From the NCBI RefSeq assembly GCF_016863475.1, contig NZ_BOOY01000027.1:62001-126000 (forward strand): 64,000 bases of DNA. Direction: 5' to 3'. The translations under genes and the position numbers were made by a program. Below, piece after piece: positions 17,123-25,350 of this stretch. Numbering within the stretch: the first letter of the stretch is position 1; every line of letters starts with the position of its first letter. The DNA is from Spirilliplanes yamanashiensis (lineage in GTDB: Bacteria > Actinomycetota > Actinomycetes > Mycobacteriales > Micromonosporaceae). The notes under the pieces are model-generated. The model had not been told where the DNA came from and ran no database searches. It saw only the letters and a program-made list of their open reading frames with translations.

Positions 17123-17989
17123 ATGGCCACCGAGATCAAGCCCGGCCGCAAGCGGCTGACCCTCGGCAGCGTCGGCGCGGACCTGCTGCTCGTCTTCTGG
17201 TTCGTGTTCTCGCTGTTCCCGATCGCCTGGATGGTGCTGCTGGCGCTCAAGACCGACACCGAGCAGACCACCACCTACTTCGCCTTCAGCCCGACGTTCG
17301 ACAACTTCGGCACCGTGATGAGCCAGCGCGGCACCGACCTGACCAGCGTCGACTTCGCCGGCGCCCTGGTCAGCAGCGTGCTCAACTGCGGCGGCGCGGT
17401 GCTGGTGAGCCTGCTCATCGGCATCCCCGCCGCGTACGCCGCCGGCCGGTGGAAGTACCGCGGCAGCGAGGACCTGATGTTCCAGATGCTGTCGTTCCGG
17501 TTCGCGCCGGAGCTGATGGTCGTCGTCCCGCTGTTCGTCATCTACAACCAGACCGGCCTGTTCGACACCACGTACGGCATGATCTGGGTCCTGCAGCTGG
17601 TCACCATGCCGCTGGTGGTGTGGATCCTGCGCTCGTACTTCCAGGACCTGTCGGCCGAACTGGAGCAGGCGGCGCTGCTCGACGGCTACACCCGGCGGCG
17701 CGCGTTCGTCATGGTGGCGCTGCCGCTGGTGCGCCCCGGCATCGCCGCCGCGGCCCTGCTGGCGTTCATCTTCGCCTGGAACAACTACGTCTTCCCGCTG
17801 ATCCTCACCGACAGCAACGCCACCACGGTCACCGTCGCGGTCACCAAGTTTCTCGGCGGCGGCGGGCAGGCCTACTACAACCTCACGGCGGCGGCTGCGC
17901 TCATCGGCGCCCTGCCACCGCTGCTGCTCGCCCTCACCATCCAGCGCTACCTGGTGCGGGGCCTGTCGTTCGGGGCGGTGAAGGCCTGA
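17123..17989 (+). CDS. ABC transporter permease (MalG/UgpE type)
   Basis: 288 residues, six membrane helices beginning with DLLLVFWFVFSLFPIAWMV. The EAA loop is EQAALLDGYTRRRAFVMVALPLVRPG, followed by the conserved FAWNNYVFPLIL segment. ATG chosen because GGAGGGG lies six bases upstream, overlapping the end of the first permease gene. Its stop overlaps the ATP-binding gene start by one base (TGATG). Second half of the membrane channel. Confidence 0.9.
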   Translation: MATEIKPGRKRLTLGSVGADLLLVFWFVFSLFPIAWMVLLALKTDTEQTTTYFAFSPTFDNFGTVMSQRGTDLTSVDFAGALVSSVLNCGGAVLVSLLIGIPAAYAAGRWKYRGSEDLMFQMLSFRFAPELMVVVPLFVIYNQTGLFDTTYGMIWVLQLVTMPLVVWILRSYFQDLSAELEQAALLDGYTRRRAFVMVALPLVRPGIAAAALLAFIFAWNNYVFPLILTDSNATTVTVAVTKFLGGGGQAYYNLTAAAALIGALPPLLLALTIQRYLVRGLSFGAVKA

Positions 17990-19158
17990 TGGCCACGCTG
18001 GAGATCACCGGGGTGACGACGCGCTACGGCAAGGTCGTCGGCGTCGAGGACCTGGACCTGTCGGTCGGCGACGGCGAGTTCTTCGTCGTGCTCGGGCCGT
18101 CCGGCGCGGGCAAGACCACGACGCTCAAGAGCGTGGCCGGGCTCGTCGACATCGACGCCGGCCGGGTGGCCATCGCCGGGCGCGACCTGACCGGCGTGGA
18201 GCCGTACCACCGCAACGTGGCGATGGCGTTCGAGAGCTACGCGCTGTACCCGCAGAAGACCGTCTTCGAGAACCTGGCGTCGCCGCTGCGCTCCGGGCGC
18301 ACCGGCAGCTACTCGAAGGCCGACCAGGAGCGGCGCATCGAGCTGGTCACCACCACGCTCGGCATCAACCACCTGCTCCAGCGGTTCCCCCGCGAGCTGT
18401 CCAACGGCCAGCGGCAGCGGGTCGCGCTGGGCCGGGTGCTGGTGCGCCCCGCCGACGTGTACCTGCTGGACGAGCCGCTGAGCCACCTCGACGCCAAGCT
18501 GCGGGCGGCCATGCGCGCCGAGCTCAAGCAGCTCGGCGAGGAGTCCAACACCACCGCCCTGTACGTGACCCACGACTACCAGGAGGCGCTCGACCTGGGC
18601 GAGCGGATCGCCGTGCTGCGGCACGGCCGGCTCGTGCAGGTCGGCACGCCCGAGCAGATCTGGCGCGAGCCCGCCGACACGTTCGTCGCCAAGGCGCTCG
18701 GCCAGCCCGAGATCAACCTGCTCGACGCCGTCGTCGACGACGGCAGCCTGGTCGGCGCCGGCGCCGGCGGCGCGGTCGCGGTGCCGGTGCCCGCCGGGCT
18801 CGACCTGGCGGCGGGGGAGCGGGTCCGGCTCGGCATCCGGCCGCGCGACATCGACCGCGCCGGCCCGGACGACCGCCCCGCCCCGGGGCACCTCGCGGTC
18901 CGCGGCCGGGTGCACCTCGCCGAGCGGCTCGGCCGGCTCGTCGAGCTGGCCGTCCACGTCGGCGACACCGAACTGATCATGGTGGCGTCCAGCGACCACG
19001 CCGCCGAGGAGGGCGACCTGGTCGACCTGCACGTCGACCTGGCCGACGTGCACGTCTTCGCCGCCGGCGCGCCCGGCGAGGACACCCCGCGGCTCGGCGG
19101 GGGCGTCCCGCGGCAGCGCCGCCCCGCCGAGGAACCCGCCACCGGGAGGGCCCGATGA
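17989..19158 (+). CDS. ABC transporter ATP-binding protein 1 (polyol importer), atypical Q-loop
   Basis: 389 residues. Walker A GPSGAGKTT (residues 36-44), signature LSNGQRQ (Asn replaces Gly in the usual LSGGQ), Walker B VYLLDEP, and H-loop VTHDYQEAL. Both D-loop and H-loop are intact, but the Q-loop reads AFESYALYP with Glu82 in place of the conserved Gln. The C-terminal part is an OB-fold (TOBE-like) domain. It is the first of two different ATPases encoded in tandem, which suggests a heterodimer as in the rhizobial glycerol importer GlpS/GlpT, rather than a shared MsiK-type ATPase. Confidence 0.88.
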   Translation: MATLEITGVTTRYGKVVGVEDLDLSVGDGEFFVVLGPSGAGKTTTLKSVAGLVDIDAGRVAIAGRDLTGVEPYHRNVAMAFESYALYPQKTVFENLASPLRSGRTGSYSKADQERRIELVTTTLGINHLLQRFPRELSNGQRQRVALGRVLVRPADVYLLDEPLSHLDAKLRAAMRAELKQLGEESNTTALYVTHDYQEALDLGERIAVLRHGRLVQVGTPEQIWREPADTFVAKALGQPEINLLDAVVDDGSLVGAGAGGAVAVPVPAGLDLAAGERVRLGIRPRDIDRAGPDDRPAPGHLAVRGRVHLAERLGRLVELAVHVGDTELIMVASSDHAAEEGDLVDLHVDLADVHVFAAGAPGEDTPRLGGGVPRQRRPAEEPATGRAR

Positions 19159-20264
19159 CCACGACCACCGCCGAGCCGGCCTCGCTCACCCTGGAGAACC
19201 TGCGCAAGACGTACGTGGCGCGCGGGCGGGAGCCGTTCGAGGCCGTCAAGGGCATGGACCTGAAGATCCGGCCGGGCGAGCTGATCGCCCTGCTCGGGCC
19301 GTCCGGCTGCGGCAAGACCACCACGCTGCGGATGATCGCCGGGCTGGAGACCGTCACCGCCGGCAACATCAAGATCGGCGACCGGGTGGTGCAGGACCTG
19401 CCGCCGGGCAAGCGGGACATCGGCGTCGGCTTCGAGAGCTACGCGCTGTACCCGCCGCTCAGCGTCCGGGAGAACCTGGCGTACGGGCTCAAGGCGCGCG
19501 GCGTCAAGGGCGCCCGCGAGATGGTCGGGCGCATCGCCGAGCGGCTGGAGATGACCGAGCTGCTGGAGCTGCGCCCGGCGAGCCTGTCCAGCGGCCAGAA
19601 GCAGCGGGTCGCCCTGGCCCGGGCGCTCATCCGCAACCCGCGGGTGCTGCTGCTCGACGAGCCGCTGTCGCACCTGGACGCCGCCCAGCGCCAGCGGGTG
19701 CGCCGCGAGCTGAAGGTGTTGCAGCGCGAGTTCGGCTACACCACGATCGTCGTCACGCACGACCAGCTGGAGGCGCTGAGCCTGGCCGACCGGATGGCCG
19801 TGATGAACGCGGGCGTCGTCGAGCAGTTCGGCACCCCCGACGAGATCTACGACAACCCGGCCAACGTGTTCGTCGCCGACTTCGTCGGCGAGCCGAAGAT
19901 CAACCTGTTCGAGGGCACGGTCGAGCGGCGCGGCGGCGACGTGCACGTGCGCGTCGGCCGGGAGGGCACGCTGCGCACCGCGGTCGGCGACGCCGACGAC
20001 GGCCGCCCGGTCACCGTGGGCCTGCGCCCGCAGGACGCCCGCCCCGCCGCCGACGACGAGGCCGGCGTGCCCGCCGAGGTCGCCGTCTACGAGGACTTCA
20101 TGGAGTTCGGGCTCGCCACCGTCGAGGTGGCCGGCGTGGACGGCCGGATCGTCGTGCAGACCCCGCACGGCGTGCACTGGCGCCGCGGCGACATCCGGCG
20201 CATCGCGGCCCGGCCCGACCGGGTCTACCTGTTCGACACCGACAGCGGGGGGCGGATCCGATGA
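19155..20264 (+). CDS. ABC transporter ATP-binding protein 2 (polyol importer), atypical Q-loop
   Basis: 369 residues. Walker A GPSGCGKTT (48-56), signature LSSGQKQRVALAR, Walker B VLLLDEPLSHLD, H-loop VTHDQLEALSLADR, and a C-terminal TOBE-type domain. As in its neighbour, the Q-loop Gln is replaced by Glu (Glu94 in GFESYALYPPL). The ATG overlaps the previous stop (ATGA) and its own stop overlaps the kinase start the same way. The two ATPases differ enough to be ancient paralogues, consistent with an asymmetric nucleotide-binding dimer. Confidence 0.88.
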   Translation: MTTTTAEPASLTLENLRKTYVARGREPFEAVKGMDLKIRPGELIALLGPSGCGKTTTLRMIAGLETVTAGNIKIGDRVVQDLPPGKRDIGVGFESYALYPPLSVRENLAYGLKARGVKGAREMVGRIAERLEMTELLELRPASLSSGQKQRVALARALIRNPRVLLLDEPLSHLDAAQRQRVRRELKVLQREFGYTTIVVTHDQLEALSLADRMAVMNAGVVEQFGTPDEIYDNPANVFVADFVGEPKINLFEGTVERRGGDVHVRVGREGTLRTAVGDADDGRPVTVGLRPQDARPAADDEAGVPAEVAVYEDFMEFGLATVEVAGVDGRIVVQTPHGVHWRRGDIRRIAARPDRVYLFDTDSGGRIR

Positions 20265-22009
20265 CCTACGTCTACAACAGCGAACGCGCCTTCAAGGACG
20301 ACACGATCGACGGCCTGTGCGCGGCGTACGGCCGCTACCTGCGCCGGGTGCCCGGCACGTCGGCGGTGGCGTCGGTGAGCGCGCCCGAGCCCGGCCGGGT
20401 GTCGACCATCGTCGGCGGCGGCTCCGGCCACTACCCGTCGTTCGCCGGCCTGGTCGGGCCCGGTCTCGCCGACGCGGCCGTCTGCGGCGACGTCTTCACC
20501 AGCCCGTCCGCCGAGCAGGCGCACCGCACCATCCGGGCCGTCGACGGCGGCGCCGGGGTGCTCATGCTGTTCGGCAACTACGCCGGCGACGTCATGCACT
20601 TCGGGCTCGCCGCCGACCTGGCCCGCGCGCAGCAGGGCATCGACGCCCGCATCGTGCTGGTCACCGACGACATCGCCTCCGCGCCGCCCGAGCGGGCCGG
20701 CGAGCGGCGCGGCATCGCGGGCGACTTCTTCGTCTTCCGCGCCGCCGCGTCCGCCGCGCACCGCGGCGACAGCCTCGACGAGGTGGAGCGGGCCGCCCGG
20801 CACTGCAACGACGCCACCCGCACCATCGGCGTGGCGTTCGACGGGCTCACCGTGCCCGGCCGCGACGAGCCGCTGTTCACCGTCGAACCGGCCACGATGG
20901 TGCTCGGCCTCGGCATCCACGGCGAGCCCGGCATCCAGACCATGCCGCTGCTGCCCGCCGACGACCTGGGCCGGCTGCTCGTGGCCCGGCTGCTCGCCGA
21001 GCGCCCGCCCGCCGCCGACCGGGCCCGCGTGCTCGTCAACGGCCTGGGCCGGGTCAAGTACGAGGAGCTGTTCATCCTGTACCGGGCGGTCGCGGCCGCC
21101 CTGCACGAGGCCGGGGTGCGGCTGACCGAGCCGGAGATCGGCGAGTTCGTCACCTCCCTGGACATGGGCGGCTGCTCGGTGACGCTGGTGTGGACCGACG
21201 ACGAGCTGGAGGAGCTGCTGTCGGCGCCGTGCGCCGCCCCGGGCTACAACCGGCCCGGGCCGGTGCCCGGCTTGGACGGCGCGCCGCGGCCGTTCGGGCC
21301 GCACGCCGCCGAGGTCGGCGCCGAGCTGCCCGTCGTGCCCGCCGGCGAGCTGGCCCCGTCCGGGCGCACCGCCCGCGCCGTCCTGGCGGCCATGGGCGAG
21401 CGCCTGCACGAGCTGGAGAAGCACCTCGGCGACCTGGACGCGGTGGCCGCCGACGGCGACCACGGCACCACGATGACCCGCGGCATGGACGCCGCCCTGC
21501 ACGCCGCCGACCGGGCCGGGCCCGACGCGGCGGCGGTGCTGCGCGCCGCCGGGATGGCGTTCGCCGACGCCGCCGGCGGGGCGTCCGGCGCGCTGTGGGG
21601 CAGCGGCCTGACCACCGTCGGCGCCCTGCTCGGCGCCGCCGGCGACGACCGCCCCGGCGCGGTCTACCTGGCCGGCGCGTTCGAGGCCGCCCGGGAGGCG
21701 GTGATCCGGCTCGGCGGCAGCGTGCCCGGCGACAAGACCATGGTGGACGCGCTGGACGCGTTCGTCCGCGAGTTCCGCACCGCCGCCGACGGCGGCGCCC
21801 GCGTCACCGACGCCTGGTCCGCGGCGGCCGCCGCCGCCCGGGCCGCCGCCGAGGCGACGAAGGACATGCGCGCCCGCCGCGGGCGCGCCGCCCGCCTCGC
21901 CGACCGCAGCGTCGGCACCCTCGACCCCGGCGCGGTCTCCCTCGCCGAGTCCCTCACCGCCGCCGGCGCCGCCCTGCGCCAGGCCTCCACCCTCGGGACA
22001 CCCTCATGA
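20261..22009 (+). CDS. Dak-family kinase (DhaK-DhaL fusion), erythrulose kinase-like
   Basis: 582 residues, single-chain ATP-dependent kinase. The N-terminal DhaK domain has GGGSGHYPSFAGLVG and the substrate-binding His220 in GIHGEPG, which forms a hemiaminal with the ketose carbonyl. The C-terminal DhaL domain has ADGDHGTTMTRG with Mg-binding aspartates and the later GASGALWG and GDKTMVDALD motifs. Classical substrate is dihydroxyacetone, but beside EltD-, DthD- and RpiB-like genes the mycobacterial D- or L-erythrulose kinases (DerK/LerK) are the better precedents. Coupled by ATGA overlaps on both sides. Confidence 0.85.
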   Translation: MTYVYNSERAFKDDTIDGLCAAYGRYLRRVPGTSAVASVSAPEPGRVSTIVGGGSGHYPSFAGLVGPGLADAAVCGDVFTSPSAEQAHRTIRAVDGGAGVLMLFGNYAGDVMHFGLAADLARAQQGIDARIVLVTDDIASAPPERAGERRGIAGDFFVFRAAASAAHRGDSLDEVERAARHCNDATRTIGVAFDGLTVPGRDEPLFTVEPATMVLGLGIHGEPGIQTMPLLPADDLGRLLVARLLAERPPAADRARVLVNGLGRVKYEELFILYRAVAAALHEAGVRLTEPEIGEFVTSLDMGGCSVTLVWTDDELEELLSAPCAAPGYNRPGPVPGLDGAPRPFGPHAAEVGAELPVVPAGELAPSGRTARAVLAAMGERLHELEKHLGDLDAVAADGDHGTTMTRGMDAALHAADRAGPDAAAVLRAAGMAFADAAGGASGALWGSGLTTVGALLGAAGDDRPGAVYLAGAFEAAREAVIRLGGSVPGDKTMVDALDAFVREFRTAADGGARVTDAWSAAAAAARAAAEATKDMRARRGRAARLADRSVGTLDPGAVSLAESLTAAGAALRQASTLGTPS

Positions 22010-22470
22010 CCCTGCGCATCGTGGTCGGCGCCGACGAGGCCGGCCTCGCCCTCAAGGACTCCCTGGCCGAGCTGCTGCGCGCCGACGACCGCGTGTCCGT
22101 GGTCGACGACGTGGGCGTGCACGACGCCGCCGACCACACCGCCTACCCGAACGTGGCCCTCGACGCGGCGCAGGCCGTCGCCGCCGGCCGCGCCGACCGG
22201 GCGCTGCTGGTGTGCGGCACCGGCATCGGCATGGCCGTCGCCGCCAACAAGGTCACCGGTGTGCGGGCCACCGTCGCGCACGACAGCTACTCCGTGGAGC
22301 GGTCCGTGCTGTCGAACAACTGCCAGGTCCTCGCCCTCGGCGCCCGCGTCGTCGGCCCCGAGCTGGCCAAGCACCTGGTGCACGAGTGGCTGGGCCTCAC
22401 CTTCGACGAGAGCTCCGCGTCCGCCGAGAAGGTCGAGGTGATCAGCCGCTACGAGGCGGCGGACACCTGA
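22006..22470 (+). CDS. RpiB/LacAB-type isomerase, candidate D-erythrulose 4-phosphate isomerase
   Basis: 154 residues, full length for RpiB. It opens IVVGADEAGLALKDSL and has the catalytic-Cys loop VCGTGIGMAVAANKVTGVRA plus the phosphate-binding region SNNCQVLALGARVVG. In mycobacterial tetritol catabolism an RpiB homologue (EryI) converts D-erythrulose 4-phosphate to D-erythrose 4-phosphate. Last gene of the operon, fused by an ATGA overlap to the kinase, so that role is the most economical. Ribose 5-phosphate isomerase activity is the alternative. Confidence 0.85.
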   Translation: MTLRIVVGADEAGLALKDSLAELLRADDRVSVVDDVGVHDAADHTAYPNVALDAAQAVAAGRADRALLVCGTGIGMAVAANKVTGVRATVAHDSYSVERSVLSNNCQVLALGARVVGPELAKHLVHEWLGLTFDESSASAEKVEVISRYEAADT

Positions 22471-22488
22471 CCCCCGCGGCCGTAGGGT
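22460..22488 (+). promoter_or_regulatory. Candidate leaderless promoter for the alpha/beta hydrolase gene
   Basis: CGGACA and TAGGGT are spaced by 17 bp, and the -10 box ends seven bases before the hydrolase ATG. The -35 box overlaps the end of the isomerase gene. Suggests transcription starting at the ATG, independent of the polyol operon; a G-rich run before the ATG could also act as a weak ribosome site. Confidence 0.4.
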
Positions 22489-22495
22489 CGGGGGC

Positions 22496-23371
22496 ATGAC
22501 GACGAAGCAGACGAAGACCCTCGCCGTTGACGGCGCCGACCTGGTGTACGACGTCCGCGGGCCGCTGCCCCCGGCCGGCGGCAGCCCCGTGCTGCTCATG
22601 GTCGGCCAGCCGATGTCGGCGGAGGGCTTCGACGCGCTCGCCGCCGAGTTCACCGACCGCACGGTCGTCACGTACGACCCGCGCGGGCTGGGCCGCAGCG
22701 TGCGCACCGACGGCCGGACCGACAACACCCCGCAGCAGCAGGCCGCCGACCTGCACCGGCTCATCGCCGAGCTGGACGCCGGCCCCGTCGACGTGTTCGC
22801 CAGCAGCGGCGGCGCCGTCACCGCCCTGGAGCTGGTCGCCACCCACCCCGGCGACGTGGCCACGCTCGTGGCGCACGAGCCGCCGATCAACGCGGTGCTG
22901 CCCGACGCCGGGGCCGCCGAGCGCGCCCGGGGCCTGTTCCACGAGGCGTACCAGGCGAAGGGTCGCGGGGCGGGCATGGCCGCGTTCATCACGATGACGT
23001 CCTGGCAGGGCGAGTTCACCGACGACTACTTCGCCCAGCCGGCGCCCGACCCGGCGATGTTCGGCATGCCGGCCGACGACGACGGCACCCGCGACGACCC
23101 GCTGCTGTCGACGGCGTCCTGGGCCGTCACCGACTACCGCCCCGACCCGGCCGCGCTCGCCGCGTCCGGCACCCGCATCGTGATCGCGGTCGGCGAGGAG
23201 TCGGCCGGCACGTACACCGCCCGCACGGCGCTGGGCACGGCGGCGCTGCTCGGCCAGGAGGCCACGGTGTTCCCCAGCCACCACGGCGGCTTCCTCGGCG
23301 GCGAGTTCGGCTACGCGGGCAAGCCGCCGGAGTTCGCGGCGAAGCTGCGCGAGGTGCTGGCCGCGGGCTGA
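22496..23371 (+). CDS. Alpha/beta hydrolase
   Basis: 291 residues. Typical cap-less core: LLMVGQPMSAEGFDAL, then YDPRGLGRS, and the nucleophile elbow FASSGGAVTALEL (Ser of SSGG). The catalytic His is probably in FPSHHGGF near the C-terminus. The V-L-MVGQPM oxyanion stretch differs from the usual HG. Substrate unknown. Separated by 25 bp from the polyol operon, probably with its own promoter. The last 61 bp overlap the convergent radical SAM gene, so the two transcripts are complementary at their ends. Confidence 0.85.
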   Translation: MTTKQTKTLAVDGADLVYDVRGPLPPAGGSPVLLMVGQPMSAEGFDALAAEFTDRTVVTYDPRGLGRSVRTDGRTDNTPQQQAADLHRLIAELDAGPVDVFASSGGAVTALELVATHPGDVATLVAHEPPINAVLPDAGAAERARGLFHEAYQAKGRGAGMAAFITMTSWQGEFTDDYFAQPAPDPAMFGMPADDDGTRDDPLLSTASWAVTDYRPDPAALAASGTRIVIAVGEESAGTYTARTALGTAALLGQEATVFPSHHGGFLGGEFGYAGKPPEFAAKLREVLAAG

Positions 23372-24273
23372 GCGGCCTCGGCCAGGCGGGACAGCGCGTC
23401 GGCCACGTTGACGATCCCGGTTCGGGGCAGGACGGCCACGAGGCGGCGCAGCGGTTCGCCGTCCCAGGCGTCGAGCAGCTCCGGCAGCGGGCGGTCGTGC
23501 AGGTTGCCGAGGGCGTACCGGCGGGGGAAGCCGTACCGGACCGGCGAGACCGTGCCGTCGGTCTCGACGACCAGGGGGTCGGGCAGGGCGCCGGGGGCGC
23601 GCAGCTCGGCCGGGGCCGCCGCGTCGACGTGGATGGCCAGGCCCGGGTGCCGGGCGCGCAGCCGGTCGGCCTCGGCGCGGGCGACCAGCAGCTCGACGGC
23701 GTCCGGTGTGGAGTGCGGCAGCTGGACGGCGGCGGCGCCGGACTGTTCCAGGGGGTGGACGTGCAGCAGGCCCGCGCCCTGGTCCGCCGCGAACGCCGCC
23801 GCCCACTCCAGCTGGTCGACGTTGTGCTGGGTCAGCGTCAGCACCAGCGCGAACGGCAGGCCCGCGCGGCGCAGCACGCCGAGGCCGGCGCGCATCCGGG
23901 CGAAGGCGCCGGCGCGGCCGCGCAGCGCGTCGTGGGCGGCGGGGGTGCCGTCGAGGGAGACGGCGACCGCGTCGAGCAGGGGCGCCGCCGCCCGGAAGCG
24001 CCGGGTGCCGAGCAGCAGGCCGTTGGTCACCATGCTGGTGGTCATGCCGGCCAGCCGGGCTGCCGCGAGGACCCGCGGCAGCCCGGGGTAGAGCAGCGGC
24101 TCGCCGCCCGACACGGCCAGTGCGGTGTACCCGCGTGCCGCCGCGCCCGCCACCGCCGCGGTCAGCAGCCCGGGCGTGAGCTCGTCTCGGACGCCCGGAC
24201 CGGATGCGGAGTAGCAGTGCCGGCACGACAGGTTGCACCGCCGGGTCGGGTGGATCTGCAGCGCCGCGGGCAC
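23311..24273 (-). CDS. Radical SAM protein (SPASM-like C-terminus without cysteines)
   Basis: 320 residues. Iron-sulfur motif CNLSCRHC (Cx3Cx2C) at residues about 13-20 after HPTRR. Next come the SAM-binding GGEPLLYPGL and VSLDGTPAAHDALRG, as in peptide-modifying and heme/PQQ-type radical SAM enzymes. The C-terminal part (ETDGTVSPVRYGFPRRYALGNL) has the layout of a SPASM/twitch domain but no cysteine, so no auxiliary cluster is expected there. GTG start, seven bases after the stop of a 108-aa gene on the same strand, so co-transcribed. Possible peptide maturase for that small protein; other roles cannot be excluded. Confidence 0.82.
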   Translation of the reverse strand: MPAALQIHPTRRCNLSCRHCYSASGPGVRDELTPGLLTAAVAGAAARGYTALAVSGGEPLLYPGLPRVLAAARLAGMTTSMVTNGLLLGTRRFRAAAPLLDAVAVSLDGTPAAHDALRGRAGAFARMRAGLGVLRRAGLPFALVLTLTQHNVDQLEWAAAFAADQGAGLLHVHPLEQSGAAAVQLPHSTPDAVELLVARAEADRLRARHPGLAIHVDAAAPAELRAPGALPDPLVVETDGTVSPVRYGFPRRYALGNLHDRPLPELLDAWDGEPLRRLVAVLPRTGIVNVADALSRLAEAAQPAASTSRSFAANSGGLPA

Positions 24274-24280
24274 GGCAGGG

Positions 24281-24607
24281 TCACCGCGGCCCGGCGAGGT
24301 TCTCGGCGAGCCGGATGCGGCCGAGCAGCAGGTCCGGCTCGATGATGCCGTACGGGAACCAGTCGAGGTCGAACCGGACGCCGTGCTTGCGGCCCAGCCC
24401 GAGCACCCGCGCGGTGGCGGCGCCGGACCACTCGTCGTCGTCGGCCCGGCCCGCGAACACGAACTGCACGCCGGCGCCGCGCCGGGTCAGCTCCAGCGGC
24501 TGCGCGCCGTCGAGCGCCGCCACCAGGTCGGCGGCGAACTCGGCCGTGATGCCGTCCTGCTCGCTGAGCCGGGCGATCAGTGCCTCGGAACCTCGTGCCT
24601 CTGCCAT
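24281..24607 (-). CDS. 108-aa protein of unknown function, partner of radical SAM gene
   Basis: Not recognised. Start ATG fits GGGAGG six bases upstream. The N-terminal helix (SEALIARLSEQDGITAEFAADL) loosely resembles leader regions of the nitrile-hydratase-related peptide family. The C-terminal half (VQFVFAGRADDDEWSG, FDLDWFPYGIIEPDLLLGRIRLAENL) is mixed alpha/beta and acidic-aromatic. No cysteines, signal peptide or membrane segment. Seven bases separate it from the radical SAM gene downstream. It may be a substrate, a substrate-binding chaperone (RRE-like) or simply a neighbour. Confidence 0.7.
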   Translation of the reverse strand: MAEARGSEALIARLSEQDGITAEFAADLVAALDGAQPLELTRRGAGVQFVFAGRADDDEWSGAATARVLGLGRKHGVRFDLDWFPYGIIEPDLLLGRIRLAENLAGPR

Positions 24608-24690
24608 CGGTACCTCCCTGCACGGTTGTCGTGACACAGGGGAGGAGGGGCGGCCGCGGGCGGCCGATACGCCGCTGCCGCCTACCCGAC

Positions 24691-25350
24691 TCAGGCGAGC
24701 GCGGCGGCGGGGTCGGCGGAGCCCGCGACGATCAGCACCGAAGCGCCGGCGGCGAGCGGGGCGAGCAGCCAGGTGACGGGCTGCTCGTGGCTGTCCGCGC
24801 CGACGCGCACCACGTCGCCCGGCCCGAAGCCGCGCTGCGCCGCGATCTCGGCGGCCAGCGCGCCCCACTGCCGGTACGTGACGCCGTCGGGGCCGGCCGC
24901 CGCCCCGGCGGGCAGGTTGACCGCGGGCGGCCGGGCCGCCGCGAACGCGCGCACCTCGTCGTCGAACGAGCGGTAGCCGTCGGCCGCGCCGAACAGCGCG
25001 AACGGGTGCTCGGCCACGGGCGGCTGCTCCAGCCAGCTGGTGGCGCGCGCGGCGGCCACGAACGACACGTCCACCGGCGGCGGGGTGGCCAGCCCGGCGG
25101 TGGCCCAGCCCTGGTACGACACCTGCACGCCCGCGGCCCACGCGCCCAGCAGCACGGCGGCGGTCTGCCAGTGCGGCGGCGCGAGCACGGCGGCGGTGGC
25201 GTCCGGGCCCAGCCCGCAGCCGTCGGTGAGCAGGGCGGCCGTGGCGGCCGCGGCGTCGCCCAGCTCGGCCGCGGTCAGCTCGACGCGCTCGCCGGCGTCG
25301 TCGTCGACCCAGGTGAGCAGCGGGGCGCGGTGCGCGGCGACGTCGGTCAC
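24691..25350 (-). CDS. TIGR03089 family protein (partial adenylation-fold)
   Basis: 219 residues. Recognised as TIGR03089: an actinobacterial protein resembling only the N-terminal part of AMP-binding enzymes. It shows an early RVELTAAELGDAAAATAALL, PHWQTAAVLLGAWAAGVQV, a central FALFGAADGYRSFDDEV and a C-terminal GDVVRV plus LLAPLAAGASVLI. The catalytic adenylation motifs of the large C-terminal region are absent, so ligase activity is unlikely. The GTG start overlaps the FGGY kinase stop (GTGA), making one transcription unit; why these are coupled is unclear. Confidence 0.75.
   Translation of the reverse strand: MTDVAAHRAPLLTWVDDDAGERVELTAAELGDAAAATAALLTDGCGLGPDATAAVLAPPHWQTAAVLLGAWAAGVQVSYQGWATAGLATPPPVDVSFVAAARATSWLEQPPVAEHPFALFGAADGYRSFDDEVRAFAAARPPAVNLPAGAAAGPDGVTYRQWGALAAEIAAQRGFGPGDVVRVGADSHEQPVTWLLAPLAAGASVLIVAGSADPAAALA

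Noticed and set aside
20261-22009. Dak kinase considered as part of a glycerol/dihydroxyacetone pathway
   Set aside because: No glycerol dehydrogenase or PTS DhaM partner is present; the EltD-, DthD- and RpiB-like neighbours favour C4 ketoses, although dihydroxyacetone remains possible.
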